Of a stretch of 64,000 nucleotides of DNA, positions 20,421 to 30,317 are shown piece after piece. Position numbers and translations under genes: made by a program. The notes below the pieces were generated by a model, which had not been told where the DNA came from, searched no databases, and saw nothing but the letters and a program-made list of their open reading frames with translations. The first letter of the stretch is position 1, and each line of letters starts with the position of its first letter. The DNA comes from an uncultured Alphaproteobacteria bacterium (lineage in GTDB: Bacteria; Pseudomonadota; Alphaproteobacteria; HIMB59), in NCBI GenBank assembly GCA_902538085.1, contig CACBDV010000002.1, forward strand, positions 1-64,000. Reading direction: 5' to 3'.

Positions 20421-22352
20421 TTGAAAAATTATACTAAATTAGCAAACTGTATCAGATTTTTATCAATTGATGCGGTAGAAAAAGCAAAATCTGGTCATCC
20501 TGGTATGCCGATGGGAATGGCTGACATTGCCACAGTGCTCTTTCACGATTTTCTTATTCATAATCCAAAAGATCCAAACTGGTTACTCAGAGATCGATTC
20601 GTTTTATCTAATGGGCATGGTTCAATGTTGCTCTACTCACTTTTATACCTCACCGGTTATAAAAAAATGACAATTTCTCAAATTAAAAATTTCAGACAAT
20701 TGGGCTACATTACAGCGGGACATCCTGAATATGAACCAAATGCAGGTATAGAAATAACGACTGGCCCTCTTGGACAAGGAATTTCGAATGCAGTAGGAAT
20801 GGCCATAGCACTTAAAAAGCTTTCAAAAGAGAAAAAATTGTCTAAAGCACCAAAGGTATATGTTTTTTGCGGTGATGGCTGTTTAATGGAGGGGATAAGC
20901 CAAGAGGCAATAAGTCTAGCTGGGCACTTAAAACTTAATAATTTGATACTAATATACGATAACAACAACATCAGTATCGATGGATCTACAGACCTAGCTT
21001 TTAGTGATAACACAAACCTAAGATTTAAATCAGTAAATTGGGAGGTACATAGCGGAAAAGGTCATGATCATAAAAATATTTATAAACTTTTAAAAAAAGC
21101 ACAAGTATCAAAAGTCCCTTGTTTGCTAAATTTTAAAACAACAATTGGATTTGGTTCTCCAAATAAATCTGCTAAAGCATCTTCACATGGCTCACCCTTA
21201 GGTTCAGAGGAAGTGAAATTAACGAGAAGTAAATTATCTTGGAATGAAAAACCTTTTCAAATTTCAGATAACCTTTTAAAAATTTGGAGAAATTCATACT
21301 CAAAAAATTTACATATATACGAAAAAACTAAATCAATATCTCACACAACTTTATCAAATAAAGACATAGATAAGTTATTTAATAAAATAGAAATAGATTT
21401 AAAAGATTTTAAGCCTGATCAGGCTACTAGAAAATCCTCTGAGGCAATATTACACTATTTCAAAAAAGATCATCCGATACTCGGAGGCTCTGCAGACTTA
21501 ACAGGCTCCAATAATACTAAAGGTAAAGAAATGTCTGTAATGAATAGCATGAACATAACGGGACAATATATCCATTATGGTGTAAGAGAGCATGGTATGG
21601 CTGCCATAATGAATGGTATTGCTGCTACCAAAATTTACAAAACATATTCAGGAACTTTTTTGAGCTTTGCTGATTATATGAAGCCAAGTCTTCGTTTAGC
21701 TGCACTAATGAAAATTAATCCTATACAAGTTTTCACACACGACTCTATTGGGTTAGGTGAAGATGGCCCTACTCATCAACCTATTGAACAAATTAATATG
21801 TTAAGACTCATACCGAATAGTTATGTTTTTAGACCCTGCGATCTTAAAGAAACAATTATATGTTGGAGAGAGGCTTTAAAAATTAAAGATGCCCCTTCAT
21901 TTATCTGTCTTTCAAGGCAAAATCTGCCACAAATTTCAACTAAAAAATTAAACTCAAAAAAATTTAAAGGTGCTTACGTTATTTATGGTCCAAAAATTAA
22001 TAATGATATTACTATTATAGCTACTGGCTCAGAAGTGTCTTTAGCTGTCAACGTTGCTTTAAGAATAAGAGGTGATGGTATTATTGCAAAAGTTATTTCA
22101 ATGCCATCAACTTCTGTTTTTGAAAAACAATCAAAAACTTTTAAAAATAATTTATTAAAATCAAAATCTAGTGAAACTTTTGTGATTGAGGCTGGATCAA
22201 CAATGTATTGGAATAAGTACACAAAATATGAAAATATATTTGGATTAGATAATTTTGGTGCTAGTGCACCCGGGAATGAAGTTTTTAAAAAATTTGGTTT
22301 AACAACAAAAACTATATCTAGTAAAATAATAAGGAAAATTAAAACAAAATGA
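20421..22352 (+). CDS. tkt: Transketolase (TTG start)
   Basis: AVEKAKSGHPGMPMGMADIATVLF; DRFVLSNGHGSMLLYSLLYLTGY; GPLGQGISNAVGMA; GDGCLMEGIS; HDSIGLGEDGPTHQPIEQ. Confidence 0.97.
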   Translation: MKNYTKLANCIRFLSIDAVEKAKSGHPGMPMGMADIATVLFHDFLIHNPKDPNWLLRDRFVLSNGHGSMLLYSLLYLTGYKKMTISQIKNFRQLGYITAGHPEYEPNAGIEITTGPLGQGISNAVGMAIALKKLSKEKKLSKAPKVYVFCGDGCLMEGISQEAISLAGHLKLNNLILIYDNNNISIDGSTDLAFSDNTNLRFKSVNWEVHSGKGHDHKNIYKLLKKAQVSKVPCLLNFKTTIGFGSPNKSAKASSHGSPLGSEEVKLTRSKLSWNEKPFQISDNLLKIWRNSYSKNLHIYEKTKSISHTTLSNKDIDKLFNKIEIDLKDFKPDQATRKSSEAILHYFKKDHPILGGSADLTGSNNTKGKEMSVMNSMNITGQYIHYGVREHGMAAIMNGIAATKIYKTYSGTFLSFADYMKPSLRLAALMKINPIQVFTHDSIGLGEDGPTHQPIEQINMLRLIPNSYVFRPCDLKETIICWREALKIKDAPSFICLSRQNLPQISTKKLNSKKFKGAYVIYGPKINNDITIIATGSEVSLAVNVALRIRGDGIIAKVISMPSTSVFEKQSKTFKNNLLKSKSSETFVIEAGSTMYWNKYTKYENIFGLDNFGASAPGNEVFKKFGLTTKTISSKIIRKIKTK

Positions 22353-23365
22353 AAAAAAAAGTAGCGATTAATGGTTTTGGTAGAATAGGTAGGCTTGTTT
22401 ATCGAGCATTTTTGGAAAGATTAAATGAATTTAGTAATCAATATGAGATAAGTTATATAAACGACTTGGCTGATATTGACTCAAATATTCACTTACTTAA
22501 ATATGATAGTATTCATGGTCCTCTAAAAAAAGAAATTAATAAAATCTCCAATGAACAATTTTCAATAGGGGAAAATACTGTAACTGTTACATCTGAGAAA
22601 AACCCTATTGATTTGAAATGGAAAGATAAGAAAGTCGACATTATTTTAGAGTGCACAGGTGTTTTTGCATCTAAAGAAAAGGCAATGTCACATATCGAAA
22701 GCGGAGCAAGTAAAGTTATAGTTTCTGCTCCATGTTCTGGTGCTGATATAACGGTTGTGCAAGGAGTTAACAACGAAAATATTAATATTGATCATCAAAT
22801 AATCTCTAATGCCTCGTGTACAACTAATTGTCTGGCTCCTGTAGCTTTTGTAATTGATAAAGAGTTCGGAATTGAAAATGGATATATGACAACTATTCAC
22901 TCTTTTACAGGAGATCAAAATACAGTAGACACGTTTCATAAAGATCTTAGAAGAGCAAGAGCAGCGTCAACTAACATTATACCAACAAGCACAGGAGCAG
23001 CAAAAGCTGTCGGTCTCGTCCTTCCTCATTTAAATGGAAAATTAGATGGCACAGCTATAAGAGTTCCAACGCCAAATGTATCTCTAGTAGATTTTAAATT
23101 TAACACGAAAAAAAATATAACAATTGAAAATTTAAATAATAAATTCCAAGAATATGCAAATGGCTCTCTTAAAGGTATTTTAGGTGTGGATACAGACCCT
23201 AAAGTATCAAGTGATTATAATCATGACGCAAGGAGTTCTATTTTAGATTTAAGTGAAACAACAACGGTATCAGATAATTTTGGTAGAGTATTGACTTGGT
23301 ATGATAACGAGTGGGGATTTTCAAATAGAATGCTTGAGACAACGGCTCAAGTGTGTAATTTATAG
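22349..23365 (+). CDS. gap: Glyceraldehyde-3-phosphate dehydrogenase
   Basis: VAINGFGRIGRLVYRAF; IISNASCTTNCLAPVAFVID; IPTSTGAAKAVGLVLPHLNGKLDGTAIRVPTPNVS; WYDNEWGFSNRM. Confidence 0.98.
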   Translation: MKKKVAINGFGRIGRLVYRAFLERLNEFSNQYEISYINDLADIDSNIHLLKYDSIHGPLKKEINKISNEQFSIGENTVTVTSEKNPIDLKWKDKKVDIILECTGVFASKEKAMSHIESGASKVIVSAPCSGADITVVQGVNNENINIDHQIISNASCTTNCLAPVAFVIDKEFGIENGYMTTIHSFTGDQNTVDTFHKDLRRARAASTNIIPTSTGAAKAVGLVLPHLNGKLDGTAIRVPTPNVSLVDFKFNTKKNITIENLNNKFQEYANGSLKGILGVDTDPKVSSDYNHDARSSILDLSETTTVSDNFGRVLTWYDNEWGFSNRMLETTAQVCNL

Positions 23366-23373
23366 GAGCTATT

Positions 23374-24291
23374 ATGAAAGTAACAAATACTACAAGAAAA
23401 ATTATATCAAACTACACTCACGAAAATATTGGAGTGAGATCAAATCTCATGAAAATTTTGGGACATGGAAAGTTAGGCGGAACTGGAAGAATGATAATTT
23501 TACCTGTCGATCAGGGTTTTGAACACGGGCCCGATAGAAGTTTTGCTGTAAATTCCCCAGCTTACGATCCAAACTATCATCACCAACTTGCAATAGATGC
23601 TGGTTTATCAGCTTATGCTGCTCCTCTTGGTTTACTGCAAATGAGTTCTGGAAATTTTAATGGTCAAATTCCAACTATATTGAAAATTAATAGCTCTAAT
23701 ACTCTTGCAACATCTCTTGATCAAGCTGTTACTGGGAGTGTAAATGATGCTTTAAAATTAGGATGTACTGCGATAGGTTTTACAATTTATCCTGGGTCTG
23801 ATCATAATTTTGAATTAATGGAAGAATTTAAAAGACTTAGTTTTGAGGCTAAAGAAAAAGGTCTTGCTGTGGTTTTATGGGCTTATGCGAGAGGTTCAAA
23901 AATTAGCAAAAAAGGTGAAACAGCAATGAACATAATTTCATATGCAGCACACATGTCTGCTCTATTGGGGGCAAATATTATTAAAGTAAAACTTCCTAGT
24001 GATTTTTTAGAAGAAGACCCAACTAAAAAAGCATTTGAAGATAATAATATACCTATAAGCACTTTAAAAGATCGTGTAGCTCATATAAAAAAAGTTGCAT
24101 TTGATGGAAAACGCTTAGTAGTGTTTTCGGGTGGGGATGCAAAAGATGATCAAGCTTTAATGGATGAGGTGCTTGCAATTCATCAGGGAGATGGAAACGG
24201 CTCAATCATTGGAAGAAATTGTTTTCAAAGATCCAGAGTAGATGCCTTGGCTTTATTAGAGCGAATGATTCAAACTTATAAATCTAAATGA
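23374..24291 (+). CDS. fba: Class I fructose-bisphosphate aldolase (DhnA/FbaB type)
   Basis: MIILPVDQGFEHGPDRSFAVNSPAYDPNYHHQLAIDAGLSAYAAPLG; ANIIKVKLP; GNGSIIGRNCFQR. Confidence 0.92.
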   Translation: MKVTNTTRKIISNYTHENIGVRSNLMKILGHGKLGGTGRMIILPVDQGFEHGPDRSFAVNSPAYDPNYHHQLAIDAGLSAYAAPLGLLQMSSGNFNGQIPTILKINSSNTLATSLDQAVTGSVNDALKLGCTAIGFTIYPGSDHNFELMEEFKRLSFEAKEKGLAVVLWAYARGSKISKKGETAMNIISYAAHMSALLGANIIKVKLPSDFLEEDPTKKAFEDNNIPISTLKDRVAHIKKVAFDGKRLVVFSGGDAKDDQALMDEVLAIHQGDGNGSIIGRNCFQRSRVDALALLERMIQTYKSK

Positions 24292-24854
24292 AAATTAATG
24301 CTAACGACTTAAAGATAGGAAATATCATTCAACATAATAATTCGCTCTGGAAAGTCGCTAAATTATCCCATACACAACCTGGAAAAGGTGGGGCATATAT
24401 TCAAGCTGAGTTGAAAAATATTTCAAACCAGTCAAAATTAAATGAGAGATTTAGAAGTTCAGAGTCTCTTGAAAAAATTCGTGCTGAAGAGATAGATCAT
24501 CAATTTTTATTTCGTAGTGGAGAGGATTTTACTTTTATGAATAACCAAACCTATGAGCAAATAGTTATGAATATTAGTCAAGTGAATGAAAATACAGCAA
24601 AATTTCTTGAAGATGGAATGGAAGTTTCTATTGAGTTTTATGATGAAAAACCAATGAATGTTAATCCTCCTGAAAGTCTTACTGTACAAATAGCCGAAAC
24701 AGAGGCAGTTGTTAAAGGACAAACAGCATCTTCATCTTATAAACCAGCATTGTTAACTAACGGTGTAAGAGTTACTGTTCCACCTCATATTGAAACCGGT
24801 GACAAAATTAGAATAAACACGTCTGAATTAACTTACATAGAAAAAGCAAAATAA
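24288..24854 (+). CDS. efp: Elongation factor P
   Basis: HTQPGKGGAYIQAELKN; C-terminal ALLTNGVRVTVPPHIETGDKIRINTSELTYIEKAK. Confidence 0.95.
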   Translation: MKINANDLKIGNIIQHNNSLWKVAKLSHTQPGKGGAYIQAELKNISNQSKLNERFRSSESLEKIRAEEIDHQFLFRSGEDFTFMNNQTYEQIVMNISQVNENTAKFLEDGMEVSIEFYDEKPMNVNPPESLTVQIAETEAVVKGQTASSSYKPALLTNGVRVTVPPHIETGDKIRINTSELTYIEKAK

Positions 24855-24862
24855 TTTTTTCT

Positions 24863-25657
24863 ATGGCTATTGTCCCACCAGTAATTGTTGTTATGGAAAA
24901 GGCATGTAGGAATGCTGCTAAATCTTTAATAAGAGATTTTGGAGAGCTTGAAAAACTTCAAATTTCTAAAAAAGATAAAAATGATTTTGTATCCTCTGCA
25001 GATATTAGAGCATCTGAAACTATCAGTTATACTTTGGGAAAAGATAGACCTGATTTTCTTCAAATTGACGAGGAGACTTTTAGTGCTGAAGATTTAGATA
25101 AGCTTAAAGGTGATACTCCTGTGTTTATCTCAGACCCACTTGACGGAACAAAAAATTTCATACATGGAAATGGTTACTTTGCAGTAACCATTGGATTGAT
25201 GCAAAAAGGAGAAATTATTGCTGGTGTTACATATAACCCAATTTTGAATGAATTATTTTGGGCTCATAAGGGTTCTGGATCTTGGATTAACAACCAAAGG
25301 CTCAGGGTTTCCCAAAGAGATAAGTTAGATGGATGTATGTTTACATCTGGTGTGCAAATCAAGCATGAAGATATTCTTGAAAAAGGAATTGCTCAAATAG
25401 GATCGCTTCAAAGAAAAACAAGTGTCAGAATACTTGGTTCTTCAGCTCTTGATTTAGCGAATGTGGCATCAGGAAAATTTGATGGATTTTGGTCATTAAG
25501 GTTAAATCTTTGGGATATCGTAGCAGGTATTATTTTAGTAAATGAGGCTGGTGGGATATGCCTAAATGAAAAAGGAAATGTTTTTGATCCCTTAAATGAT
25601 GAAAGTTTAATAGCCTCTAGTGCAGCCATTAGCGGCGAATTACTGAAAAGCCTATAA
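24863..25657 (+). CDS. suhB: Inositol monophosphatase family protein (SuhB-like)
   Basis: IDEE(T)...[43 protein letters not shown]. Confidence 0.93.
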   Translation: MAIVPPVIVVMEKACRNAAKSLIRDFGELEKLQISKKDKNDFVSSADIRASETISYTLGKDRPDFLQIDEETFSAEDLDKLKGDTPVFISDPLDGTKNFIHGNGYFAVTIGLMQKGEIIAGVTYNPILNELFWAHKGSGSWINNQRLRVSQRDKLDGCMFTSGVQIKHEDILEKGIAQIGSLQRKTSVRILGSSALDLANVASGKFDGFWSLRLNLWDIVAGIILVNEAGGICLNEKGNVFDPLNDESLIASSAAISGELLKSL

Positions 25658-25703
25658 ATATTTACTTGATTTTTTAACCTTTGATCTCTATTTTCTCATA
25701 ACC

Positions 25704-25925
25704 ATGAAACAAAAAATACATCCTGATTACCATGAAATTACTGTAGAACGTACTGACGGATCAACATATAAGACGAGATCTACTTGGGGTAAAGATGGCG
25801 ATACTATGAAGCTTGAAATTGACCCACTATCTCATCCAGCTTGGAATCAAGGATCTGGAAAAATGGTTGACTCAGGTGGAAGAGTTGCACGTTTTAAAAA
25901 TAAATATAAGTCATTTAATATTTAA
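25704..25925 (+). CDS. rpmE: 50S ribosomal protein L31 (lacks zinc-binding cysteines)
   Basis: [30 protein letters not shown]...[35 protein letters not shown]. Confidence 0.93.
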   Translation: MKQKIHPDYHEITVERTDGSTYKTRSTWGKDGDTMKLEIDPLSHPAWNQGSGKMVDSGGRVARFKNKYKSFNI

Positions 25926-25940
25926 TATTTTAACTAGACC

Positions 25941-26525
25941 ATGTCTGACAATAAACCTTTAATGCCCTTAGCTACGGCCGTATGGTTGGTAGACAATACT
26001 GCTTTAAGTTTTTCCCAAATATCTCAATTCTGTCAATTACACGAGCTAGAAGTTCAAAGTATTGCAGATGGTGAGGACGCTTATCGTATGCAAGGATTAA
26101 ACCCTATAGCTAGTGGTCAATTAACTATGGATGAGATTAAACGTTGTGAGGAAGATCATTCACTTGAACTTCAATTGCAAAATAAAAAATCTGAGTCCAT
26201 TCAATCGAGCGTTAAAACAAAAAAATACTTACCATTATCAGTAAGACAAGAAAGACCTAAGGCTATAGCTTGGCTAATTCGTGAGTATGGACAAATACTA
26301 ACAGATACACAAATAGCTAAACTTACAAGTTCTACTAAGCCTACTGTTGCTAATATAAGAGCTGGTAATCAATCTCAGCCAATTACAGAATTTAGAAACC
26401 CCACTGATCTTGGTTTATGTACTTATGAAGAGCTCGAAGCACTAGTTGAAAAAGGTCAGCGAAAAGCAGAACGAGATAGAAAAGCAAAAGAAAAGGCAGA
26501 AAAATTACAGTCTACTACTGCTTAG
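25941..26525 (+). CDS. trcR: DUF1013 cell-cycle transcriptional regulator (TrcR family)
   Basis: PLMPLATAVWLVDNTALSFSQISQFCQLHELEVQSIADGE...RPKAIAWLIREYGQILTDTQIAKLTSSTKPTVANIR. Confidence 0.88.
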   Translation: MSDNKPLMPLATAVWLVDNTALSFSQISQFCQLHELEVQSIADGEDAYRMQGLNPIASGQLTMDEIKRCEEDHSLELQLQNKKSESIQSSVKTKKYLPLSVRQERPKAIAWLIREYGQILTDTQIAKLTSSTKPTVANIRAGNQSQPITEFRNPTDLGLCTYEELEALVEKGQRKAERDRKAKEKAEKLQSTTA

Positions 26526-27039
26526 TGAAGAATAAATAAACATCTCCTAATCTTATACCAAATTTTTTCATAGATGCTTTGTTGAATACATTTTTTTCAT
26601 CTTGCATGATCATCCAATCATCAAATTTAACATTCATTATTCCATCACCATACTTGAGTTTTAATGTGTAATGCCAATTTAAAGCATTACCTGAACTTTC
26701 ACCTAAAGCTACACCTATAATATCATCAGAAATTCCTTCGTAAGTATTTTCGCCAGTTTTTTTTATTTCCCATCTTCTGAATTCTTCCTCTCCATCATCA
26801 TAGAGGAAGGTCTCATTGAGAATAAAATTATCTTCCTGTTGGATACCTTCCATCTCAACAGTAAATTGTCGTCTTACCTTTCCAAGTCTATCAATAAAAA
26901 GACCACTGGCTGTTGTTTTTCCTAAAAAATACTCTTCTATTTTAAATATTGGTTTTTTGTTGGCAAAGTCTTCAAGTTTCATGTTATTGCACCCACTGAC
27001 AAATATTAATAAAATACTCGCTATTAATACATTTCTCAT
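26515..27039 (-). CDS. DUF3833-family lipoprotein
   Basis: Lipobox LIFVSGC; FFLGKTTASGLFIDRLGKVRRQFTVEM; GNALNWHYTLKL; neighbour of cfa/DUF1365. Confidence 0.8.
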   Translation of the reverse strand: MRNVLIASILLIFVSGCNNMKLEDFANKKPIFKIEEYFLGKTTASGLFIDRLGKVRRQFTVEMEGIQQEDNFILNETFLYDDGEEEFRRWEIKKTGENTYEGISDDIIGVALGESSGNALNWHYTLKLKYGDGIMNVKFDDWMIMQDEKNVFNKASMKKFGIRLGDVYLFFTKQ

Positions 27040-27090
27040 TTACACAATCAGTACGCTCATTAATGAAAGTAGATCTTTTACAGATTTAAT

Positions 27091-28260
27091 TTACTTATTG
27101 ATAAAATCTATTTGATATACATCAATAGTTTTTGCCTTAAAACCTCCTGAACAATATGATAAGTAAAAATTCCACATTCTTTTGAAGTCTTCAGAGTAAC
27201 CTAAATTTTTTATTATATCCCATTTATTGTTAAAATTTTTTCTCCACATCTCAAGTGTTTGATAATAACTATCCGCCATTTGATTTTTAATTTGGAAGTC
27301 GAATTTTTTCTGATTAGCTATTTTTTCTAAAGCTTTTACTGATGGTAACATTCCACCAGGAAAAATATATTTTTGAATAAAATCAATTTTTCGAGTATAC
27401 CTATCAAAGAAATCTTCAAAGATTACAATAGTTTGCATTGAAAAGACTCCTGATGGTTTTAACAAGTCTTTAATTTTTTCAAAATAAGTTTGCCAGTATT
27501 GTATTCCAACAGCCTCAAACATTTCAATGGAGTAGATTCTAGAATATTCTCCTTGATGTTCTCTATAATCTTTATATATGACATTTAGCTTATTTTCTAA
27601 ATGATGTTCTCTAATTTTTGTTTTTACAAATTCGTATTGCTCTTTTGAGATAGTTAAAGTATCGATTTTGATATCAGGAAATTTTGAAATTAAATAAAAA
27701 GCAAAACTTCCCCATCCAGACCCAATTTCTAAAACATGATCACCTGGTTTAGGCTCATTACCCTCAATAAGACTTTCAAATTTATTTTTTTGTGCCTCAG
27801 ATAACGTTTCCAAGCCTGTTTTAAAAAAACCTGAGGAATAAGTTAAAGTATCATCCAGCCACTCCAAATAGAAGTCATTACCGAGATCATAGTGAGCATG
27901 AATATTTTTTTTACTCTGAAATAATGAGTTTTTAGTTTTATTAATATATTTTTTTGATAAAAATCTGTAAAACTTAGATCCACTCATTTCGTTACCAAAA
28001 GCTCTTTCATTTAGTGCACCAAATTCTAAAAATTTACTTAAATCGTCTGCTTCAAATTTCTTTTTTATATAAGCTTCACCAAGCCCAACTGAACCACGAA
28101 AATACAAATCCCATATCATAGAGATACGACTAATTGTTAAATGCACTGAGGGACCCTCTAATTCACCGTAAAACTCATAAGATTTACCCTTAACATTTAA
28201 AGTCAAAGATCCATATCTGATTTTAGAACAAACTTTTTTTATATATCTATCAATAAACAA
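27091..28260 (-). CDS. cfa: Cyclopropane-fatty-acyl-phospholipid synthase family methyltransferase
   Basis: NIHAHYDLGNDFYLEWLDDTLTYSSGFF; HVLEIGSGWGSFAFYL; YSIEMFEAVGIQYWQTYF; KYIFPGGMLPS. Confidence 0.95.
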   Translation of the reverse strand: MFIDRYIKKVCSKIRYGSLTLNVKGKSYEFYGELEGPSVHLTISRISMIWDLYFRGSVGLGEAYIKKKFEADDLSKFLEFGALNERAFGNEMSGSKFYRFLSKKYINKTKNSLFQSKKNIHAHYDLGNDFYLEWLDDTLTYSSGFFKTGLETLSEAQKNKFESLIEGNEPKPGDHVLEIGSGWGSFAFYLISKFPDIKIDTLTISKEQYEFVKTKIREHHLENKLNVIYKDYREHQGEYSRIYSIEMFEAVGIQYWQTYFEKIKDLLKPSGVFSMQTIVIFEDFFDRYTRKIDFIQKYIFPGGMLPSVKALEKIANQKKFDFQIKNQMADSYYQTLEMWRKNFNNKWDIIKNLGYSEDFKRMWNFYLSYCSGGFKAKTIDVYQIDFINK

Positions 28261-28278
28261 GATTTTACCTAATTTTTA

Positions 28279-29031
28279 CTAATCTAAGTATAGATTATCT
28301 TTTATTCTATTGGAATATTTAAAGAATTTACTTTTTTTTAAAAAAAGCTTGATTGCCTGATAGTGAATAAGAGTGATTGTTTTTACACTCCCAAAAATAT
28401 TTAAAATTAAAAACAAAATAAAATTATAAAAAGTTATTTCTTTTAAATTTAAATCTATAGAGGCATAAAATATTTGCTCCTTTTTAAGGTTAAATTGATT
28501 AATATTACAAAAAAAATGGTTTTTTCTTTTATTTTTTGAAGAAATCTTATAAATGCAGTCCATTTCAATAAATGGTGACACATACATATTTTTTTTAAAC
28601 TCTTTATCTTTAAATTTGTTCAAAGTTAAATAATGAACTTGGTCTCCAAATGTATTTTTCACTTCATATATGATCGACTTAACTTTATTTTTACTATCAA
28701 GATATAAATAAAAGCTAATAGGGTTAAAAGAATAACCAACAATTGATGGGATACATATAAATTGAATACTATTAAAAACAATATTGTGTTTTTCAGCAAC
28801 ATTTTTTGCAAAATCATATAAACTCTTTTTTTTATTTCTAAATCCGTGCTGTCTATAAAAAATTGAAAAAAAGTTAAATCTATTTAGAGATATAAATGGA
28901 TGGATGTTTATTGTGTTACTTAGATTTATACTTAAGTAAGGTGCATTATATTGAAAAAAATTATCAGTATCCCTAGTTCTTTTATGAATTATTTTACCTA
29001 TTCCAAAACAATGAGAAGAAATTAATTCCAT
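28279..29031 (-). CDS. DUF1365 family protein
   Basis: IQFICIPSIVGYSFNPISFYLYLD...YEVKNTFGDQVHYL...VSPFIEMDCIYKI. Confidence 0.87.
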   Translation of the reverse strand: MELISSHCFGIGKIIHKRTRDTDNFFQYNAPYLSINLSNTINIHPFISLNRFNFFSIFYRQHGFRNKKKSLYDFAKNVAEKHNIVFNSIQFICIPSIVGYSFNPISFYLYLDSKNKVKSIIYEVKNTFGDQVHYLTLNKFKDKEFKKNMYVSPFIEMDCIYKISSKNKRKNHFFCNINQFNLKKEQIFYASIDLNLKEITFYNFILFLILNIFGSVKTITLIHYQAIKLFLKKSKFFKYSNRIKDNLYLD

Positions 29032-30317
29032 TGCACTCTTGATGTATCCGCATTTTTAAACTCCTTTAAATCTATATTTAACCTTTTACAAACTTTTATA
29101 GCAGATTGAATACCGTCTTCATGAAAACCATAGCCAAGATAACTACCAACATAATAAGAATTCTCATAGCCTTGAATTTGTGAAATATTTTTTTGAGCAC
29201 TTAGAGTTTTAGGTGAGAATATTGGATGTTCGTAAATTGTTTGATAGTGATTCTGATTTTGATCCTGATTTAGAGAGACAAAGAAATTGTCATTAGTTTC
29301 TAGTGGTTGCAATTTATTCATCCAATAACTTAGAGTACATTTATTATTTAAATTCGTATGAAAATTCCAACTTGACCAAGCTTTTAAATGAGTTGGCATA
29401 AGAGAGTTATTTTGATGCAATTGTGCTAAATTTTTTTGAAAATCAAATTCATTTAAAACCTCATGCTCTTTCTGATGTATTTTATCTAAAAGAGGAAAAA
29501 AATGGTTTGGAGGACATGCAAATATTATAATATCAAAAACAGATTTTTTTCCTTCAAAGAAAATTTCAATCTTATCATTTCTTGAAATTTTTTGAATTCT
29601 ACATGACTTTTTGATTTTAAATTTTGCAGATTTAATTAATAAATTGATATATTGTTTAGAACCATTTCTTATTGTTTTCCATTGTGGTCTATCAGTGAAA
29701 TTAAACAATTTGTGATTTTGAAAAAAATTAATAATACTTTTTAATGGCTGATTAAGAGAGTCTTGATCGGGAGTTGACCAAATACTTGAAATTAAAGGAA
29801 CAAGATGGAAATTAATAAATTCATCAGAGTAATTTTTTGTTTTAAGAAAATCTCTAATTGAAATATCTGATGTAATATTTTTTTTTTGATAAACTTTATA
29901 AAAAATAATGATGTCTTTTAACATTTTGTAGAATTTTAAATTAAAAAAATTTTTATGATCTGCAAATAATGCACTTAAACTTCCTCCCCCGTACTCGAAT
30001 TTATTTTCCTCATTAAGAAAACTAAAGGACATATTGCTATTAACAGTTTCGACTTTGAGAAGATCAAAAAATTTTGTTAAATTTGGGTATGTCAGTTCAT
30101 TGTAGACAATAAAACCTGTATCTATTGGTATAGTATTTCCGTTACTATCTTTGACTTCTCTTGTATTTGCATGCCCACCTAAATAATCATTTTTCTCAAA
30201 TAGTGTTACATCAAAATATTCTTGTGAAAAATATGCTGTAGATAATCCCGCTATACCAGATCCAATTATAGCTACGCTTTTTTTCAAATTATGATTTCGT
30301 TTGTTGATAAGCATCAA
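29022..30317 (-). CDS. NAD(P)/FAD-dependent amine-oxidase-like oxidoreductase
   Basis: VAIIGSGIAGLSTAYFSQEYFDVTLFEKNDYLGGHANTREV; IDTGFIVYNELTYPNLTKFFD; C-terminal YYVGSYLGYGFHEDGIQSA. Confidence 0.92.
   Translation of the reverse strand: MMLINKRNHNLKKSVAIIGSGIAGLSTAYFSQEYFDVTLFEKNDYLGGHANTREVKDSNGNTIPIDTGFIVYNELTYPNLTKFFDLLKVETVNSNMSFSFLNEENKFEYGGGSLSALFADHKNFFNLKFYKMLKDIIIFYKVYQKKNITSDISIRDFLKTKNYSDEFINFHLVPLISSIWSTPDQDSLNQPLKSIINFFQNHKLFNFTDRPQWKTIRNGSKQYINLLIKSAKFKIKKSCRIQKISRNDKIEIFFEGKKSVFDIIIFACPPNHFFPLLDKIHQKEHEVLNEFDFQKNLAQLHQNNSLMPTHLKAWSSWNFHTNLNNKCTLSYWMNKLQPLETNDNFFVSLNQDQNQNHYQTIYEHPIFSPKTLSAQKNISQIQGYENSYYVGSYLGYGFHEDGIQSAIKVCKRLNIDLKEFKNADTSRVQWN

Noticed and set aside
23301-23522. 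+ strand 73-aa ORF
   Set aside because: Out-of-frame overlap of the gap/fba junction.
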